Below, piece after piece: positions 38,059 to 50,874 of a stretch of DNA of 64,000 nt. The translations under genes were made by a program, and so were the position numbers. The number at the start of each line of letters is the position of its first letter. Position 1 is the first letter of the stretch. The notes under the pieces were generated by a model. The model saw nothing but the letters and a program-made list of their open reading frames with translations, did not search any database and was not told where the DNA came from. The DNA is from Epithemia pelagica (lineage: Eukaryota; Bacillariophyta; Bacillariophyceae; Surirellales; Surirellaceae), in assembly GCA_946965045.2 (NCBI GenBank), contig OX337233.1:3534001-3598000 (forward strand). The letters run 5' to 3'.

Positions 38059-39796
38059 GGAGTTTGCCTAGCAAGCGCCGCTTCCCTTTCCTAACGTAAA
38101 CTAGCGACCATAGTTTCACTGGAAATCATCCGCGTTTACCATATCTAACTACCTAGGAATCTTCATGTTGGTATATTCTTCAAGGAGCTTATGGGCTGCT
38201 GCATGGCGTAAGGTCCCATCGTAACTGTTAGCAGATGAGATGAGGAAAGCTTGGACGAAGTTTTCTGTGTAGCAAAGACTGAGGTAGTGAGGCGTGGCAT
38301 AGATGATGCCTCCCGCTTGTTCTAAGGAGTCGTGGCCCCAATGTAGCGAGAGATTCAATCCGAAGAGATGTGGGCTGTGAGTAGCTGCGATTAAGATTCC
38401 TCCTCACCGATCGAACGAAAATAAGACGACGAGGAATCCTACTGAGAAGTCCATCGATTAGGCATTTTTTCTAGAACAGTAGTGCGGGTTTTGCCTCGCA
38501 TGATTCTGTTCAGCTATATTGTCATTGTTCATGCACCATTTCTTTTCGGAATGGAAAACCACCAACTGTTTCTACTTTTGAAGTTGGAGCTTCGTGGATT
38601 ACACCAGAGACGAGCGGACGAACCGTTGAATCCTCTTTGACCATAGTTCTATTGTTCAGGTTCAGGGACACTGCCATCCAGTGAGTCTCCAGGAGTAGAT
38701 GTATGTGCTCTGTAACGATAAGAAGCGAACTGTCTCTCTAGGGAGACTCTGTGCGGTCAAAGGGACGGTGTCGGGCTATGAGAACTGAAAACAAGATATC
38801 TTAGTACCATCTAGGCGAGTCACTTTTTGGTTCATCATGGCATCTAGGAGTACCTTTTTCGTTCATCCTGGCCTATCATTGTCATAGCTATGAAATGCTA
38901 CGTTGACGGTGCTCTTTGCTCGCAAATTCGAAAATCTTTGAGTGGCATGTATATCTCGGATATATAAAAAATTAGTAGTACAAAACTGGACAGGGACCGC
39001 TTGGGAGTACGTCTGATCGCTTTTCTCATATTCCAATTACGTGGGGCTTCCTCGCGTCCGGCACTATTATTTGTACATAATGCAGTATAGTCATGTACCT
39101 TCCTTCACTAAGTATTCCACAGTCGATCTCACCCGTTGGATTTGGATTTTGGATGAGCGATGAGCGATTTCTGTGTAATCTGCGCAACTCCGACGATCGC
39201 GGTTGCGTTCTTCCATCCAAGACCGAAACCACAGCGTGCGGCGTGTGTGTTGTCGTCGCCGACCGCGAAATAGTGAAGGAGCCGTTGGATGACCATTAAC
39301 ACCTTGATCTTTTCTGGAAGGCCATTCACACGAAACATTGGAAAAGCTTCTCCCGAAAAGGATTGCATGCAACGCAGCCGATAGATAGACGCAGAGCGTT
39401 GGTAGCACGTTGATTGCGTCGTTTCGAAACTTTGCAAAACCTTCCTTTTGAAGGTGCCACTGGGTGCGTGATTCCAATCACGATTTGTGTGCACACGAAG
39501 TTGGCCGATCAACTGATTGGAATCTGTGTTTCCTCTTGTCGTTTGTTTATTTTCATCGCAATAGCTTTGTCGTGGCCCTGGGTGGAGCCCGTTCTGGAGA
39601 GTGTGGAAGGTCCTCCTCATCCTTGGAACACTTGTCACACATTTGTTCCTGGAACAATTGAACGAAGGATCTTACTCGCAAGTTCCAGATACATCGGCCA
39701 CGGTCTGCAGTCGCTCTCCCCTGGCACGATCGAATAGTCATTCGTAACTTTTTTCATTTCAAGGAGCATAGTAGATAAAGAAGAAGAACAAAGGCG
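38059..39796. other. 1.7-kb intergenic region
   Basis: No supported gene. Several frames on both strands between 39090 and 39640 have no family resemblance. The last part should hold the myosin promoter. Confidence 0.35.
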
Positions 39797-42700
39797 ATGG
39801 AAGCGGGTGCCTTGGCGTGGTGTCGCGACAAGGACGGCGACGAAGCATGGCTCTTGTGTGAGGTGGTCAAGAAAACATCGGATGAACTCACCTTGAAGCA
39901 TGGTGACAAGACATTCACCAAGGGATTAGCCCAAATCAGTGAAGATACGAGTGAACGAAAGTTCGAGGATGTGGAATTGGCCAATACGCCTCTCTCTCAA
40001 GAAGAAAAGGAGGAAGGACGAGACAATGATTTGATTACCTTGCCGCATTTGCACGAACCTGCCATTTTGCATTCACTGAGTGATCGTTTCTTTCGCGGCA
40101 AAATCTATACATGGACAGGTCCGGTTTTGATCGCGGTGAATCCCTTTCAACGCCTGCCCTTGTACGACACGCCGATTCTAGAAGAATATCGACGAGATGG
40201 TTTACTCAAGGCTCAAGGATTGGGTAATGTGGGAGATAAGGAACTGGAACCTCATGTCTTTGCTATTGCGGATCGATCGTATCGACAAATGATGGGTGAG
40301 CAAAGAAAATCACAAGCCATTTTGATTTCTGGTGAATCTGGTGCAGGGAAGACCGAAACGACCAAGATTGTCATGCTCTACCTAACGACTCTTGGAGCTG
40401 GAAACACCGAAGAAGCACCGGCCGTTGAAGGAGAGCCGGCGGAACAATCCATTATGCAAAAGGTTCTCCAATCGAATCCTGTGCTAGAGGCCTTTGGTAA
40501 TGCTCGTACACTGCGTAATGACAACTCGTCACGTTTCGGAAAGTTTATTGAATTGGGGTTTTCACGAGCTGGTCACTTGTTGGGAGCCAAGGTCCAAACG
40601 TATTTGCTGGAAAAGGTTCGTTTGGCGTTCCATGCGGCAGGAGAGCGAAACTACCATATCTTTTACCAATTGCTACGTGGTGCGCCGGAAAGCGACCATG
40701 CGAAGTACGAGTTCCACGAGGGTGTCACGGGAGGGTTGGATTTGCCGAACTTCTTTCACTACACTGGACAAGGTGGAGCACCGCATTTGCGAGAATTCAC
40801 GGATGAATCCGGTTTGGAATATACCCTCAAGGCGATGCGACGATTGGGATGGGACGAAGCCAAAATTGATTCCGTCCTGTCGTTGTGTGCCGGTATTTTG
40901 CATTTGGGACAGATTGGCTTTAACCTGATCGAAAAAGAAGGTAACGACTGTGCTGAAGTGGCGGATGACAAAATCATGGGATATGCGGCCCGCTTGTTGG
41001 GAGTCGACATTGACAAGTTGCACGTCGCCTTGACCGAGAGGGTTATTTTGGCTCGTGGACAAGAAATTCGCTCCTGGTTGACGCCTGACCGCGCCGCAGA
41101 TGCAAGAGATGCTCTGGCTAAAACCATCTATGGTGCTCTTTTTTTATGGGTCGTGGACCAGGTCAATGCAAGTGTTGGTTGGGCAAATGACGGAGATGTC
41201 CGGTCGTCCTGTGGTGTATTGGATATTTTTGGTTTCGAATGTTTTGCCGTCAACTCGTTCGAACAGCTGTGTATCAACTTCACTAATGAAGCTCTGCAGC
41301 AACAGTTCAATCAGTTCATTTTCAAGCTCGAGCAAGCCGAATACGAAGCAGAGGCAATCAATTGGGCCTTTATCGAGTTCCCTGACAATCAAGATTGTTT
41401 GGATACGATCCAGGCTCCGAAAATTGGTATCTTGGCCATGCTCGACGATGAATGTCGGTTGCCGAAAGGCTCGGATCGCAACTTTGCCAAACGTATGTAC
41501 GAGCAGTATCTACCGGATAAGAACATGACTGTATCGGAAAATACCCGTTTCCATGCGACGAATGTGCAAAAGGCCAAGGCGATCTTCTGTGTGCGTCATT
41601 TTGCTGGACTGGTCGCCTACAATGCCGAAACAAACTTTATGGAGAAGAATAAAGATGAAATTCCCTTGACAGCACAAGTGTTGTTCGAGTCTTCACCTAG
41701 TCAACTTATCAAAGACACCTATGCTTGTCAGAAGCGAGAAACTGAGGACCGAGCAGCCGCAGCGGATGCAAAGAAAGGCACGGGCAAAGCGCCTAAGGCA
41801 AAGACAGTTGGTCAACAATTCAAAGATCAACTGACGTCTCTTATCTCCAATGTCCAACAAACGGATCCACACTACATTAGATGTATCAAACCTAACGATG
41901 CCGCCAAGCCACTGCTGTTGACACGCAAGCGTACCACAGAGCAGCTGCGGTATGGTGGTGTGTTGGAGGCCGTGCGAGTTGCACGAGCTGGTTACCCAGT
42001 ACGACTGCATCACGCATCCTTTTACCAACGATACCGAATGCTGCTTCCGACAACTCCAGACTCCGTGCTTCCTTGGAGTCTCGAGGGACAGGAAGAACAA
42101 AAGCTGTGTATTAAGCTGGTTGAAGTTGTGCTAGAAGAAGGAAAGAAACACAAAGAAGCCACTAAAGATGGTCCCTTGGATGCAAAAGAAGAAGGAATTA
42201 CGCGCTCGGAGAAGATTCGACGGATGCAAAATCAACCGATCTCCATGGAATTTCCCCGCACCGACGTCCAGCTTGGTAAAACCAAGGTTTTCATGCGCAA
42301 ACACCCTCACGATTGTCTAGAAGCTCATCGCGTCTTCCACCAACATGCGAGTGCTACAGTCATTCAATGCTGGGCACGTGGTCTTGCGAAACAACGTGCC
42401 TACTTTATTGTTGAAGATGCCGTACAAACCATCCAACGGTGCTACCGTGGAAGCAAAGGCCGCGAACGATGGTGGCGACTCCGCAAAGCCGATGCCGGTG
42501 CCCTACTTACCAAAGTCTTCCGGATGCTCATGGCCTGGCGCAAGTACAATCGTGCTCGCAAAGGAACCATCAAGTACCAAGCCTTGTTGCGCGGATACAA
42601 CCTTCGACGGGTCTTGGCATCTGTCGTCGTTCAACGATACTTCCGTCGCTATGTCGGACGCCGAAATTACCTCAAAATGCAAGGAGCTATTTTGGCCTTG

Positions 42701-45152
42701 CAATGTCGCAAACGTGTCCGTGATGCAAGAAAGATTATGGAAGAACTCAAGCGTGAACAAAAGGATGTGGGTAAACTCAAGGGCATGAACGAAAAGCTCA
42801 AACAGGAGATGGCAAGTTTACGTGCCATGCTTGCAGCTCAAGCGAAGGAATCCAACGCTAATATTGAACACGAAAAGGCAATAAAGGAACGAGAGGATAA
42901 AATCCAAGAATTGGAAAAGAGGGTTGCTGAGATCGAAAAAGAACTGGCGGAGGCCAAGAATACCGTATCTCAATTAGAGACTAAGCTCAAGGAGCAGCAG
43001 GATACGAACAAAGCCGACAAAGAAACCATTTATCAACTCAAATCTCGTGGATACACAGGGCAAGAGGGCGGTGCCATGAATCGTCGTGGAAGTTCGAAGG
43101 GAGGCATGGTTGCAGCACCCGCGCCAGTCGTTGTGGTTGCAGCCGATGGCCAAGTTCCCGAAGGTGCGATTCAAGTTCCACCCAACTATGTCAGTCCCGA
43201 AGTTTTGGCGGAACATCGCTCTCGCGTTGCCCGCTTGGAAGATGAATTGGAAGAAGAACGAAGATTGCGTCGTGAAGCCGATGGTGAAATTATTAAGCTT
43301 CGTGCAGCGATGAATGGTGTGAAGTTGGATGACAGTATGGTGTCTGCATTGCTAGCACCCCAATTGTCCACAACTGCCTCTTCTGGCGTGAATTCTGAAG
43401 AGTCTTCCTTCTCCGGAGATGCAGATCAAACTCCCAAATCGTCCGCGACGTCAAGGTACGTTCCACGTATGTGTGTTTCGCCTCGCTTTCATTTCCCATG
43501 TGCAATATTGTGTGTTGCTTGATGTGACAAATATGTGCGTGGCTTTTGCTGTGGTCTTATATTGCCGGAATGCGCCCTGGGTTTAGGTACATTTCGCTGT
43601 TTGTGTTTGCGATGCTGGCCCAAGTTTGTTGCGCGTTGTTGCTGCTGCTTCATCGACGTCGATTGCGCGTTCTTATGCTACACGAACTCGCCCGGTCCAA
43701 GGGGCTGGGTGGAGCGAGCTCTTTCTGAGTGTATGCCAGCATCAGTTGTGTTGATGTACTGATGAGGGAGTTATTTTGTAGAGAACTCCTGTCGTCGTTG
43801 TCATCGGATTAGAACTTGTAGCTTGTTGTTTTTAATCATTTCGCATTTCGCTTCACTGTGAGCAACGAACACAAAATCATTCACACTTTTTCTTCTTTCT
43901 TGTCTTTCACAGCAAACAACGGTCTTCGGTTCCTCCCGAAGTCACTGGAGCAGAAGAGAAGTCCGATGGAGGAAGGGCTGCAGAAGTTCAACATGCTTTG
44001 GACAAGCTTGGAATCGAAGAAGATCGAAAGAAAAGTTCGTTCATGGACAACTTTCGCGTTCGTGCCGACTTTATACCAAGAATCCGTCGAGGCAAGGGTG
44101 GCAAGGAAGGTGAAGAAAAAGAAGAAGAGGACGCACTCGCAGTGGGATGGAAAGTGGAAGTCCGCAACCGCAAGGAGCGAGAAGAAATGCTTCGTGATAA
44201 TGTTCACAGCTTTGAGAGCAAGATGAGAAAGTTTGTATCGATCCTGGAGGAGGGTATGGATGTTGTGATGTGGCAGCTAAATCGAGGACAACCCGACATG
44301 TCTGGAAGTGAATCAGCGGATGAATTTGCTGTCAAGTCGTCTCATGTGACTTTCAAGATGCATCGACGCGGCGAACTTTATGTACAAGCCGTCTTGACTT
44401 TTATGCTTCGAGGAGGATACTTGAGCAAGGCGATTGGACGCAACCGCAACGTGGACAAGACGGCTCTTGAACCACTTTCCCTTCACGACATTTTGGAGGT
44501 TCGAGCTGGATGCTCCGGATACGACCACGCGGAACTGCCAGCGTCTTCGGGCAAGGCCAAAAAGAAGAAGGATGCCTCCAAGACGAACGAGAATAAGCAA
44601 GCAAGTCTGTTCATTACAATCAAGGCAACTCCCACCCCGGTCGCCTCGGCACGGTCGTACATCTTCCGTTTCAAATCTCGATCCACCCGAAACGATGCTC
44701 TCCATGCCCTTCGTGTGGTGTTGGCCGACATGCAAATTCATGAGGGTGTAGGAATCTCAAACATTCAACAATCTTCACAGGGAGATGGATCCGACCACGT
44801 GGATGATGAAGATAAGATTATGATCCCATTGTCGGCGGTCCACGACGCGATCAATCGTGAACGCGAGAACTACGATCGTATTCTGCTCATGCTGTTGCAA
44901 GGCGGAGAAGATTTGAAGGAAAAGGAAGACGAATTGTGGGGTATGCGGTCCAAGCTGGAGTCTGTGATGCAAGAATCAAAAGAAAAGGACCGAGTCCAGG
45001 CCAATGATTCCAAGCTGATTATGCAGTTAAGCAAAAAGCTGGAAACCCTTCTCATGGACAATGAAGATTTGCGAGACCAAAATGATCGTCTCAACAATCG
45101 GCTTGTTGCAGTCGAAGCGGACAAAATGAACTTGATGGCACGAAGTGGATGA
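39797..45152 (+). CDS. myosin heavy chain with IQ repeats, coiled coils and C-terminal PH-like region (two exons)
   Basis: Exons 39797-43455 and 43913-45152 join in phase across a GTACGT...ACAG intron, giving 1632 residues. An SH3-like N-terminus is followed by a complete motor: P-loop GESGAGKT at 179-186, switch I NDNSSRFG near 240-247, switch II DIFGFE at 476-481, and the actin-binding/relay part ending TKVFMRKH. Residues about 850-980 hold around six IQ motifs (SATVIQCWARGLAKQR, AVQTIQRCYRGSKGRER and others). A coiled coil follows to about 1088 and another near 1170-1200. Exon 2 encodes a PH-like segment (about 1320-1500; VTFKMHRRGELYVQAVLTFM, RSYIFRFKSRSTRNDALHAL) and a terminal coiled coil. 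It would move membranes along actin. Class not assigned; probably one of the stramenopile-specific groups. Confidence 0.88.
43456..43912 (+). other. intron of the myosin gene
   Basis: 457 bp, GTACGT donor and TTGTCTTTCACAG acceptor. Without splicing the frame stops after about 22 codons of unrelated sequence; with it the frame continues through the PH-like and coiled-coil part. Confidence 0.8.
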
Positions 45153-46957
45153 GAGACGTAGATCTCGCTTCGTCCCCCAAGCCATTGCAAGCCAAACAAT
45201 CTACAACAACAACCATTAAGGAAAACTACTTTTGAGATGCGATTTCCGATTCATGCACGTACGGTAGGGATGTTGTGTGTTTTGTTTGCTCCACAAAGCT
45301 AGCGGTCCATTTCAAGCACAGAATATAGGCACAACGATCACAAACTACCGAGATTAAACTAACGGAGCACCCTTTTGTAGTTGACATGTGTGGAAGGCAA
45401 GGACACGAATCCTTGTTCTGTTTCGCTAGGAGCATAGATATGGGTAAACACGGAGCATCAGCATAGTAAATGGGAGGTGCAAATGAAATACTCCTAGTTG
45501 TGGGCTTGGAGTAAGATTGCCTTGCAGAAGTAAGCCTTCTCTGCACTCTACTAGGCATGCGAATCAAACTCATCTCGACTCTATAGAAGAAAAGGTCAAG
45601 TCGGTCATTGTCGTTTGTCCACATCCATGGTCCACACTGAAGTTTTTGTGCAAGAAGTCTTCAAGTTGCAGTGACGAAATCTGCGACTGTGTGCGACCGC
45701 CGTCCATTCCTTCCGTCGGTAACAAAGTTCTTCTGACAGTAGGTCAAAAAGTAGATGCGACACTTCCACCGGCGCGCTACGTTGTTCTGGTTGCATTCGT
45801 GTTCGTTTCGCTTTCTTGGCTACCGAACCGTTTCGACCAAGCGCTTTGGTTTTTTGTGCGAACCCCGAACCCATCATCACAAATCAAAAATCAAACTTTG
45901 TCCAAAGCAGGAATATATTAGCCGAACAAGAGTGAGCTTGTGAGTCCACTCAGCCCAACAACCACAACCACACAACTATTGGTCACGCAAGAAAACACAG
46001 TGCGCGTCGAAAGTCGAAACAGAGTCTCGACACTCGACAGCAGCAGGTGGGATGGTTCTCGTTTCTTTGTCACATTCACAGTGGACAGGGTCGAACCCAT
46101 TCTTGCGAGAAGGTTGACGAATAATCTCTCAGCTTCCGCCTCTCTTGTTCTCGCGAGTAAACGGGAATTCACAAGAAGGATTGGAACGACGTGTGTGTGA
46201 CTGATTGCTCGGGAATGACAGTGATGGTGATGTCGAGTTGGAGGGGCGTTCATTCGGAAGAGCTGTTTGTGACATCGAATCACATGCTGTGAAATGGTGA
46301 TGGCCGTATTCCTCCATGACTCCTCTGTAGGGACAAACGGTTCGCTGAGGGACCAACTTTTTCTTTCATTCTCCCCAATCTGCGTGCAGCCAGAGCCATC
46401 AAGGGACACCGACACTTCGGAACGACTGTTTCCTGTTACTGCTCCTGCTGAAAAGTCCCAGAGCATCAACATGAAACAATGACCATTGTAACATGTACAT
46501 TGTTGCCAATCATCCATCGGCATTGGCTCTGTTTGACGCAGATCAGGGAGTGCCACAACATTGTTTCACCTACGTACGTTGAATGTCATGGAAGCATGGT
46601 GTCAGGTCAACCAACTACCAGAGTAAGTGCCTCCTGTATGACCACCATACTACCCATCTTGTCTGTGCACATTTTGTTCTAACGAAACTACCATTGACAG
46701 TCTCAAATGGTTCTTATGTGCGATTATTTACAGCAAAAGCACTTGCTCGAATACTTACAATCACGGTTGAATATAGCTGCGAGTGGTGGAACTCTCGGGA
46801 TTTGCTGAAGGTGCGAATATGGTTCTCGCGGGCCCAGTTGTCAGGAAACGATACAAAAGATCGGGCATCTTGGATGAACAGTGAACAGAAAAAAACAGAA
46901 AATGGTTAATGGTCTCCTTGGTCATTGTCGCCGCTCCCACTCTCATCATAATATTCA
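45153..46957. other. 1.8-kb intergenic region
   Basis: No supported gene. A 212-codon minus-strand frame at 45918-46556 has irregular composition and no family resemblance. Confidence 0.35.
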
Positions 46958-48763
46958 TCAAAGAAAATCAAAGATGTTGTCGATGGAGCTCAAATCGGTG
47001 TGCTGACTAGCTTGCGTCATGTTATCCGTTGGAAACTGAGGGATTTGGCTATTTGGGTGATGGTGGTGGTGTTGTGGATGATGATGATGAGGGGGGCCGT
47101 CGGCAAGGTGGGGGTAAGCGGCAATGGGTGGTGGTACTCGGGGATGATGATGAGGATGGTGAGGATAGTGATGATGTTCTTCATCTCGCTCGGCTTGAAG
47201 TGCGCGTTGCACAACCGCGGCCATGACGTGATCCGCAACAGGGCTCAATTCTCGTTTCGAAGTCGATGCCTGTCCTGGAGGAGGTCGAGATCTTTGGGGT
47301 GGCATGTATGCAACCGAGGGATCACCGGGGTTGGGAGGTTGGTGATGTGTCGTTGGAACCTGCGGAGGGCGAAGCTTGCTGTGATCATGGTGGTCGACGA
47401 CCAGTTTTCTTCGTTTTCGGCTTTCTCCACCTTCTCCGACGGGGGCGTTCTTGCAGGCATCCTGTTCCAATGGATGGGGACGTGTGGAACGTTCGGCCGT
47501 GGAAGATGAATCGAATCTGAAGTAGGCGGGCGGTGCTTCGCCTCTTGGTTGCCGTTTGGGGGCTTCTTGAGACTTGGTTTCTTCTTCGGGCCTCGACTCT
47601 TGTCTCCCTCGTTTGGATGGAGGACCGGATGGAGCTTCTGGTGCTTCTTCACTGCTGTTTGCCGCTAGACCAACAGACTGAAGGCGTAGCCGTATCAAGT
47701 GCTGCGTCATGGACGAAAAGAGCTCCATGACATGTTGGATCATGGTGCCAAGTGGCGACATGCGTTCGGCCTCGCTTAACACTGGATAAGGGACGTTGGC
47801 TCCCGAAAATTGATCCAAATATTCCCCCGCTCCTTGGCGAAAGTGTCCCAATGTCAAGGGAGCTTCTCGGGGAGCCCCAGACTCTGAGTCTTGTGCTTGA
47901 GATGGTTGCTGAGAGGAGAGGCTGTGCCTAGAAGAAGGAGCAGAATTCTTTTGTCGGATAGCGAATTCATGAGAGAGCGTGGCATACGAAAGCCAAGCGG
48001 CTCGTTCACCACCTAGTCGGTTCGAAGAATCATTTCTACCTTCATCGCCTCCCATGATTTGAACCACAGTGGAAGGATGCAACAAGGAAATGGTCCCCGA
48101 GCTTGTGGGCCGACTGGCGGCACCTCCGATCGTCAAGGCCTTTCTCATCCAGGCATCGTATTCGAGCATGAACTCGCTCTTGCTCTTTTCACTGTTTTTT
48201 CGGAATTTTTGCCAGTGGCTCTTGACTCGTTCATTGGTGACACCCGACATTTTTTCTTTGTTTTGGCTGCTTGGTTGCTGGGATCCCACCATATCGGTCA
48301 AGCTTCCTCTTCGCTTCCGACCGCCTTGTTCCGATGTATCAATCAACGTCATGTACTCCATAATTACGGCCGGGGAAGCGTGGCTCATACCGAGTGTAAA
48401 AATTGCTTCGACAAAGGAGCGGTGCATTTCGGGTGTCCAGGGAGGAGCTGTATCCTCGTCATCCTCCTCCTCCCCCTCTTCCTCATTTTTGCTATATCGG
48501 TCGTGGATCAATCCATGAATCTCGTCCTGTTGGTTCGTACTCTTTCGATTTGCTTTCCAAGACGAAGAAGAAGATTCGAGAGCGTCTGAACCCATGGATG
48601 GCTCTTTCGGTTTGTTGTGGTTGCGGGTGTAACGATGGTACGAGGGAGCTAGTTGATGAATCAGAGAGGACCTGCCATGCTCGTCTGGATAAACGACTTC
48701 TTTCTCTTGTTGGTCGTAATCGTCCGGGCTCAAGCAACGTGGAGACTGAGAATCAGGAACCAT
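46958..48763 (-). CDS. GARP/Myb-like transcription factor
   Basis: A 601-residue protein. Residues 108-190 contain PWTPEMHRSFVEAIFTLG, a 40-residue Ser/Gln insertion, and GVTNERVKSHWQKFRKN. This matches the plant-type GARP or SHAQKYF Myb pattern (WTPELHRRFVEAVxxLG, then VKSHLQKYR). An acidic stretch precedes the domain. The C-terminal half is rich in Pro, His, Gln and Ser, with a segment ALTLGHFRQGAGEYLDQF and a His-rich run near the end. It should act in the nucleus as a sequence-specific DNA-binding regulator. The start at 48763 is the only long option. No partner is indicated by the neighbours. Confidence 0.7.
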   Translation of the reverse strand: MVPDSQSPRCLSPDDYDQQEKEVVYPDEHGRSSLIHQLAPSYHRYTRNHNKPKEPSMGSDALESSSSSWKANRKSTNQQDEIHGLIHDRYSKNEEEGEEEDDEDTAPPWTPEMHRSFVEAIFTLGMSHASPAVIMEYMTLIDTSEQGGRKRRGSLTDMVGSQQPSSQNKEKMSGVTNERVKSHWQKFRKNSEKSKSEFMLEYDAWMRKALTIGGAASRPTSSGTISLLHPSTVVQIMGGDEGRNDSSNRLGGERAAWLSYATLSHEFAIRQKNSAPSSRHSLSSQQPSQAQDSESGAPREAPLTLGHFRQGAGEYLDQFSGANVPYPVLSEAERMSPLGTMIQHVMELFSSMTQHLIRLRLQSVGLAANSSEEAPEAPSGPPSKRGRQESRPEEETKSQEAPKRQPRGEAPPAYFRFDSSSTAERSTRPHPLEQDACKNAPVGEGGESRKRRKLVVDHHDHSKLRPPQVPTTHHQPPNPGDPSVAYMPPQRSRPPPGQASTSKRELSPVADHVMAAVVQRALQAERDEEHHHYPHHPHHHPRVPPPIAAYPHLADGPPHHHHPQHHHHHPNSQIPQFPTDNMTQASQHTDLSSIDNIFDFL

Positions 48764-49494
48764 GGCGTCTCCTCCTCCTTTGCTGGATCGTTCGTTGCAC
48801 CTTCAGGAAAAACGAAAATGAATCGGCAGTGTGTGGTTGGTCTGTCTCCGTTTGTCTTGCCCATTGTTATGTTCCGCCAAATAGTGAGAACGCCCACTCT
48901 GTTGTCTCTCGGTAAATTTCCCCCACATCCACAACCATTCTTGAGACAAGAGAAGCGAGCTTCTTATTATTCACTTTGACTTTTACTTCCTTCCCCGGAG
49001 CATTATCATGGAAAATTTCCCTCCCTCGACTTAAGCCATTGGTTCGTGGCTCGTGGTACGGGTTTTGGAATTTAAAGCTGGCCATACATTCAGTACCGGT
49101 ACAGGATCAAGAAGGCTTATGTTCAAGACATGACCCTTGTTTGATTCCGGTTGGGACGGAATGTTTTTCGTTAAATAAGCATAAGCCCTCAAAGAGACAC
49201 GGATGGTTGGGGAAGGTGTTGAGCAAAAGCGCGTCTGGTGTCTTCCGGTTTTGGGTTTTCCATTGCTGCTCGGGATTCCGGATGCTTCCGCAAGAACAGA
49301 GGTGCTTCGCAAGAAGTCACTGCATGTGCCGTATCGCATCGTCAGTCACGGAAACAGAACCATTGCTCTCACAAAACAAACACCGAGAGTATGTGCAAGA
49401 GGAAAACGAGAACTTCTTCGTCTTTGTGCACCAACCAAAAAGCCTGTTTGGTCTCACAAAAAAAAGAGAACAACAAAACGCCACAACTGAAAGC

Positions 49495-50361
49495 ATGTAT
49501 TTGGAAACTGAACCCGCACCATGGATGCAACTCCTCCAACCTCCAGCTTCTGTGCAACCACACGATCACGATGATGACGATGCATCTTCGCTTGGCTCAA
49601 CCATGACGGCAGTGCAAGACTCCCCAAGAAAAAGCGCCTTGATGCACAAAACGAACCATACCACTACTGTGCCAAAACAACAACAAGACTCTGTCACAAC
49701 GACAAGTCGCAAAGTACGCCACACGGTTCAGTTTCGGACCGACTTGAATCAAGTTCACGAATTTGAGCGATACTCCACTACTACCACCAATGATTCTGCT
49801 ATTCCTATATCGCGAGTTCGAGAATTGTGGTACACGCCCATGGAAATTGCCATGTTTCGTGATCAGGCCGTGGACGATGCCCGACAGTTTTTGTTGGCCA
49901 GTCGTATCACCAATTCTCACTTCAGCTCCTTCCATGACGACAATGGCAAACCAATTCCTGCACAAGCTTGGAGCATGGGAATGCGTATACTGAATCGTGT
50001 CTATCAAGAGTGTACCGATCGCACCAGTTTGGATGAAATTCCCTTGTTGCATCAAAAGCTGGTCCAAGTGTACGAATGGGTGGGATCGCAACTCCTCGGA
50101 TTGGAAGAATTCTTGACGCTTCCCAATCGACCACGACGACGAAGCGTGACCCGTCAATCTTTGGACCGGATCGACCTTCTTCTGCCCGTATCCAGAGGAT
50201 CACAAGTGTTTGCTCACGAAATCGCCGTGGCCTTGCATACCTCGTTACTGCAGGAAGAAGAAGACGACGATGACGATGATGACGAGTACGACAGCGATGA
50301 CGGTGATGAAGAATACGACGCCAGTATCGTAGAAGAAGAAGATAGTGACAATGAGGACTAA
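49495..50361 (+). CDS. acidic hypothetical protein of a diatom-type family
   Basis: The start at 49495 (MYLETEPAPWMQLL, 288 residues) is chosen because the upstream frame to 48976 is compositionally irregular. A central motif, RELWYTPMEIAMFRDQAVDDAR, resembles a segment I associate with many uncharacterised diatom proteins. A helical region follows (MRILNRVYQECTDRTS, LVQVYEWVGSQLLGLE), then SRGSQVFAHEIA and a C-terminal tail almost wholly Asp and Glu. No targeting signal. Function unknown; the acidic tail fits a nuclear or chaperone-like partner. Confidence 0.65.
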   Translation: MYLETEPAPWMQLLQPPASVQPHDHDDDDASSLGSTMTAVQDSPRKSALMHKTNHTTTVPKQQQDSVTTTSRKVRHTVQFRTDLNQVHEFERYSTTTTNDSAIPISRVRELWYTPMEIAMFRDQAVDDARQFLLASRITNSHFSSFHDDNGKPIPAQAWSMGMRILNRVYQECTDRTSLDEIPLLHQKLVQVYEWVGSQLLGLEEFLTLPNRPRRRSVTRQSLDRIDLLLPVSRGSQVFAHEIAVALHTSLLQEEEDDDDDDDEYDSDDGDEEYDASIVEEEDSDNED

Positions 50362-50846
50362 AATTGTCGAGCAACGCATTTGACACAAAGCTGATTCGCC
50401 GAGTTCAGTGGATGGACTTGAAGCAGCTTGCATTTTTGAAAGTCGCAAGACACTAGACACATAAACATAGAGAAGATATAATAGACAAGCGACAAGTTTG
50501 ATTACAACAGACAACAGGAGTATTGTTTCACGGTAAAAGTATGAGATCATGGTCGGTTTTGTCTCGTATACAAATGTGTCGGAGCACAGCTACCGGTACT
50601 TCCATCCCAATCGGCGGAAGAAGTACTCCTCCTCTTTGCTCAATCTACAAAACAAACAAGTACCAACAGTAGTGTTTAGTTCGGGGAGCTAGAGTGTACC
50701 AGAAGTATACGACATTGTGTCCCATGATGTGGTACACCCACCATTTAATTATATACGACCAGAACAGCCGCACCGAAACGGAAACTCCCGAACGCTTCGG
50801 TGTATGAATGCGCAATTGCCTGCAATGGCCACAGCACGTTCTCGAT
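50362..50846. other. intergenic region left of the hAT element
   Basis: No supported gene. Includes the 3' flank of the acidic protein gene and the insertion site of the transposon. Confidence 0.4.
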
Positions 50847-50854
50847 ATCTCAGG
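50847..50854 (+). repeat. target-site duplication of hAT copy 2, left
   Basis: ATCTCAGG, identical to 57644-57651. Eight bases is the length made by hAT transposases. Confidence 0.92.
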
Positions 50855-50874
50855 CAGGGTTGTGAAGTACCTTA
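50855..50874 (+). repeat. left terminal inverted repeat of hAT copy 2
   Basis: CAGGGTTGTGAAGTACCTTA, paired with 57624-57643. Confidence 0.92.

Noticed and set aside
38149-38358. 69-codon minus-strand frame ending in HAAAHKLLEEYTN
   Set aside because: Looks protein-like but too short and isolated to call; could be a remnant.
39129-39638. 169-codon minus-strand frame upstream of myosin
   Set aside because: No family resemblance; overlaps other frames of similar length; probably promoter-side non-coding DNA.
45918-46556. 212-codon minus-strand frame between myosin and the GARP-like gene
   Set aside because: Irregular composition, no motif, no recognisable start; also open on the opposite strand in parts.
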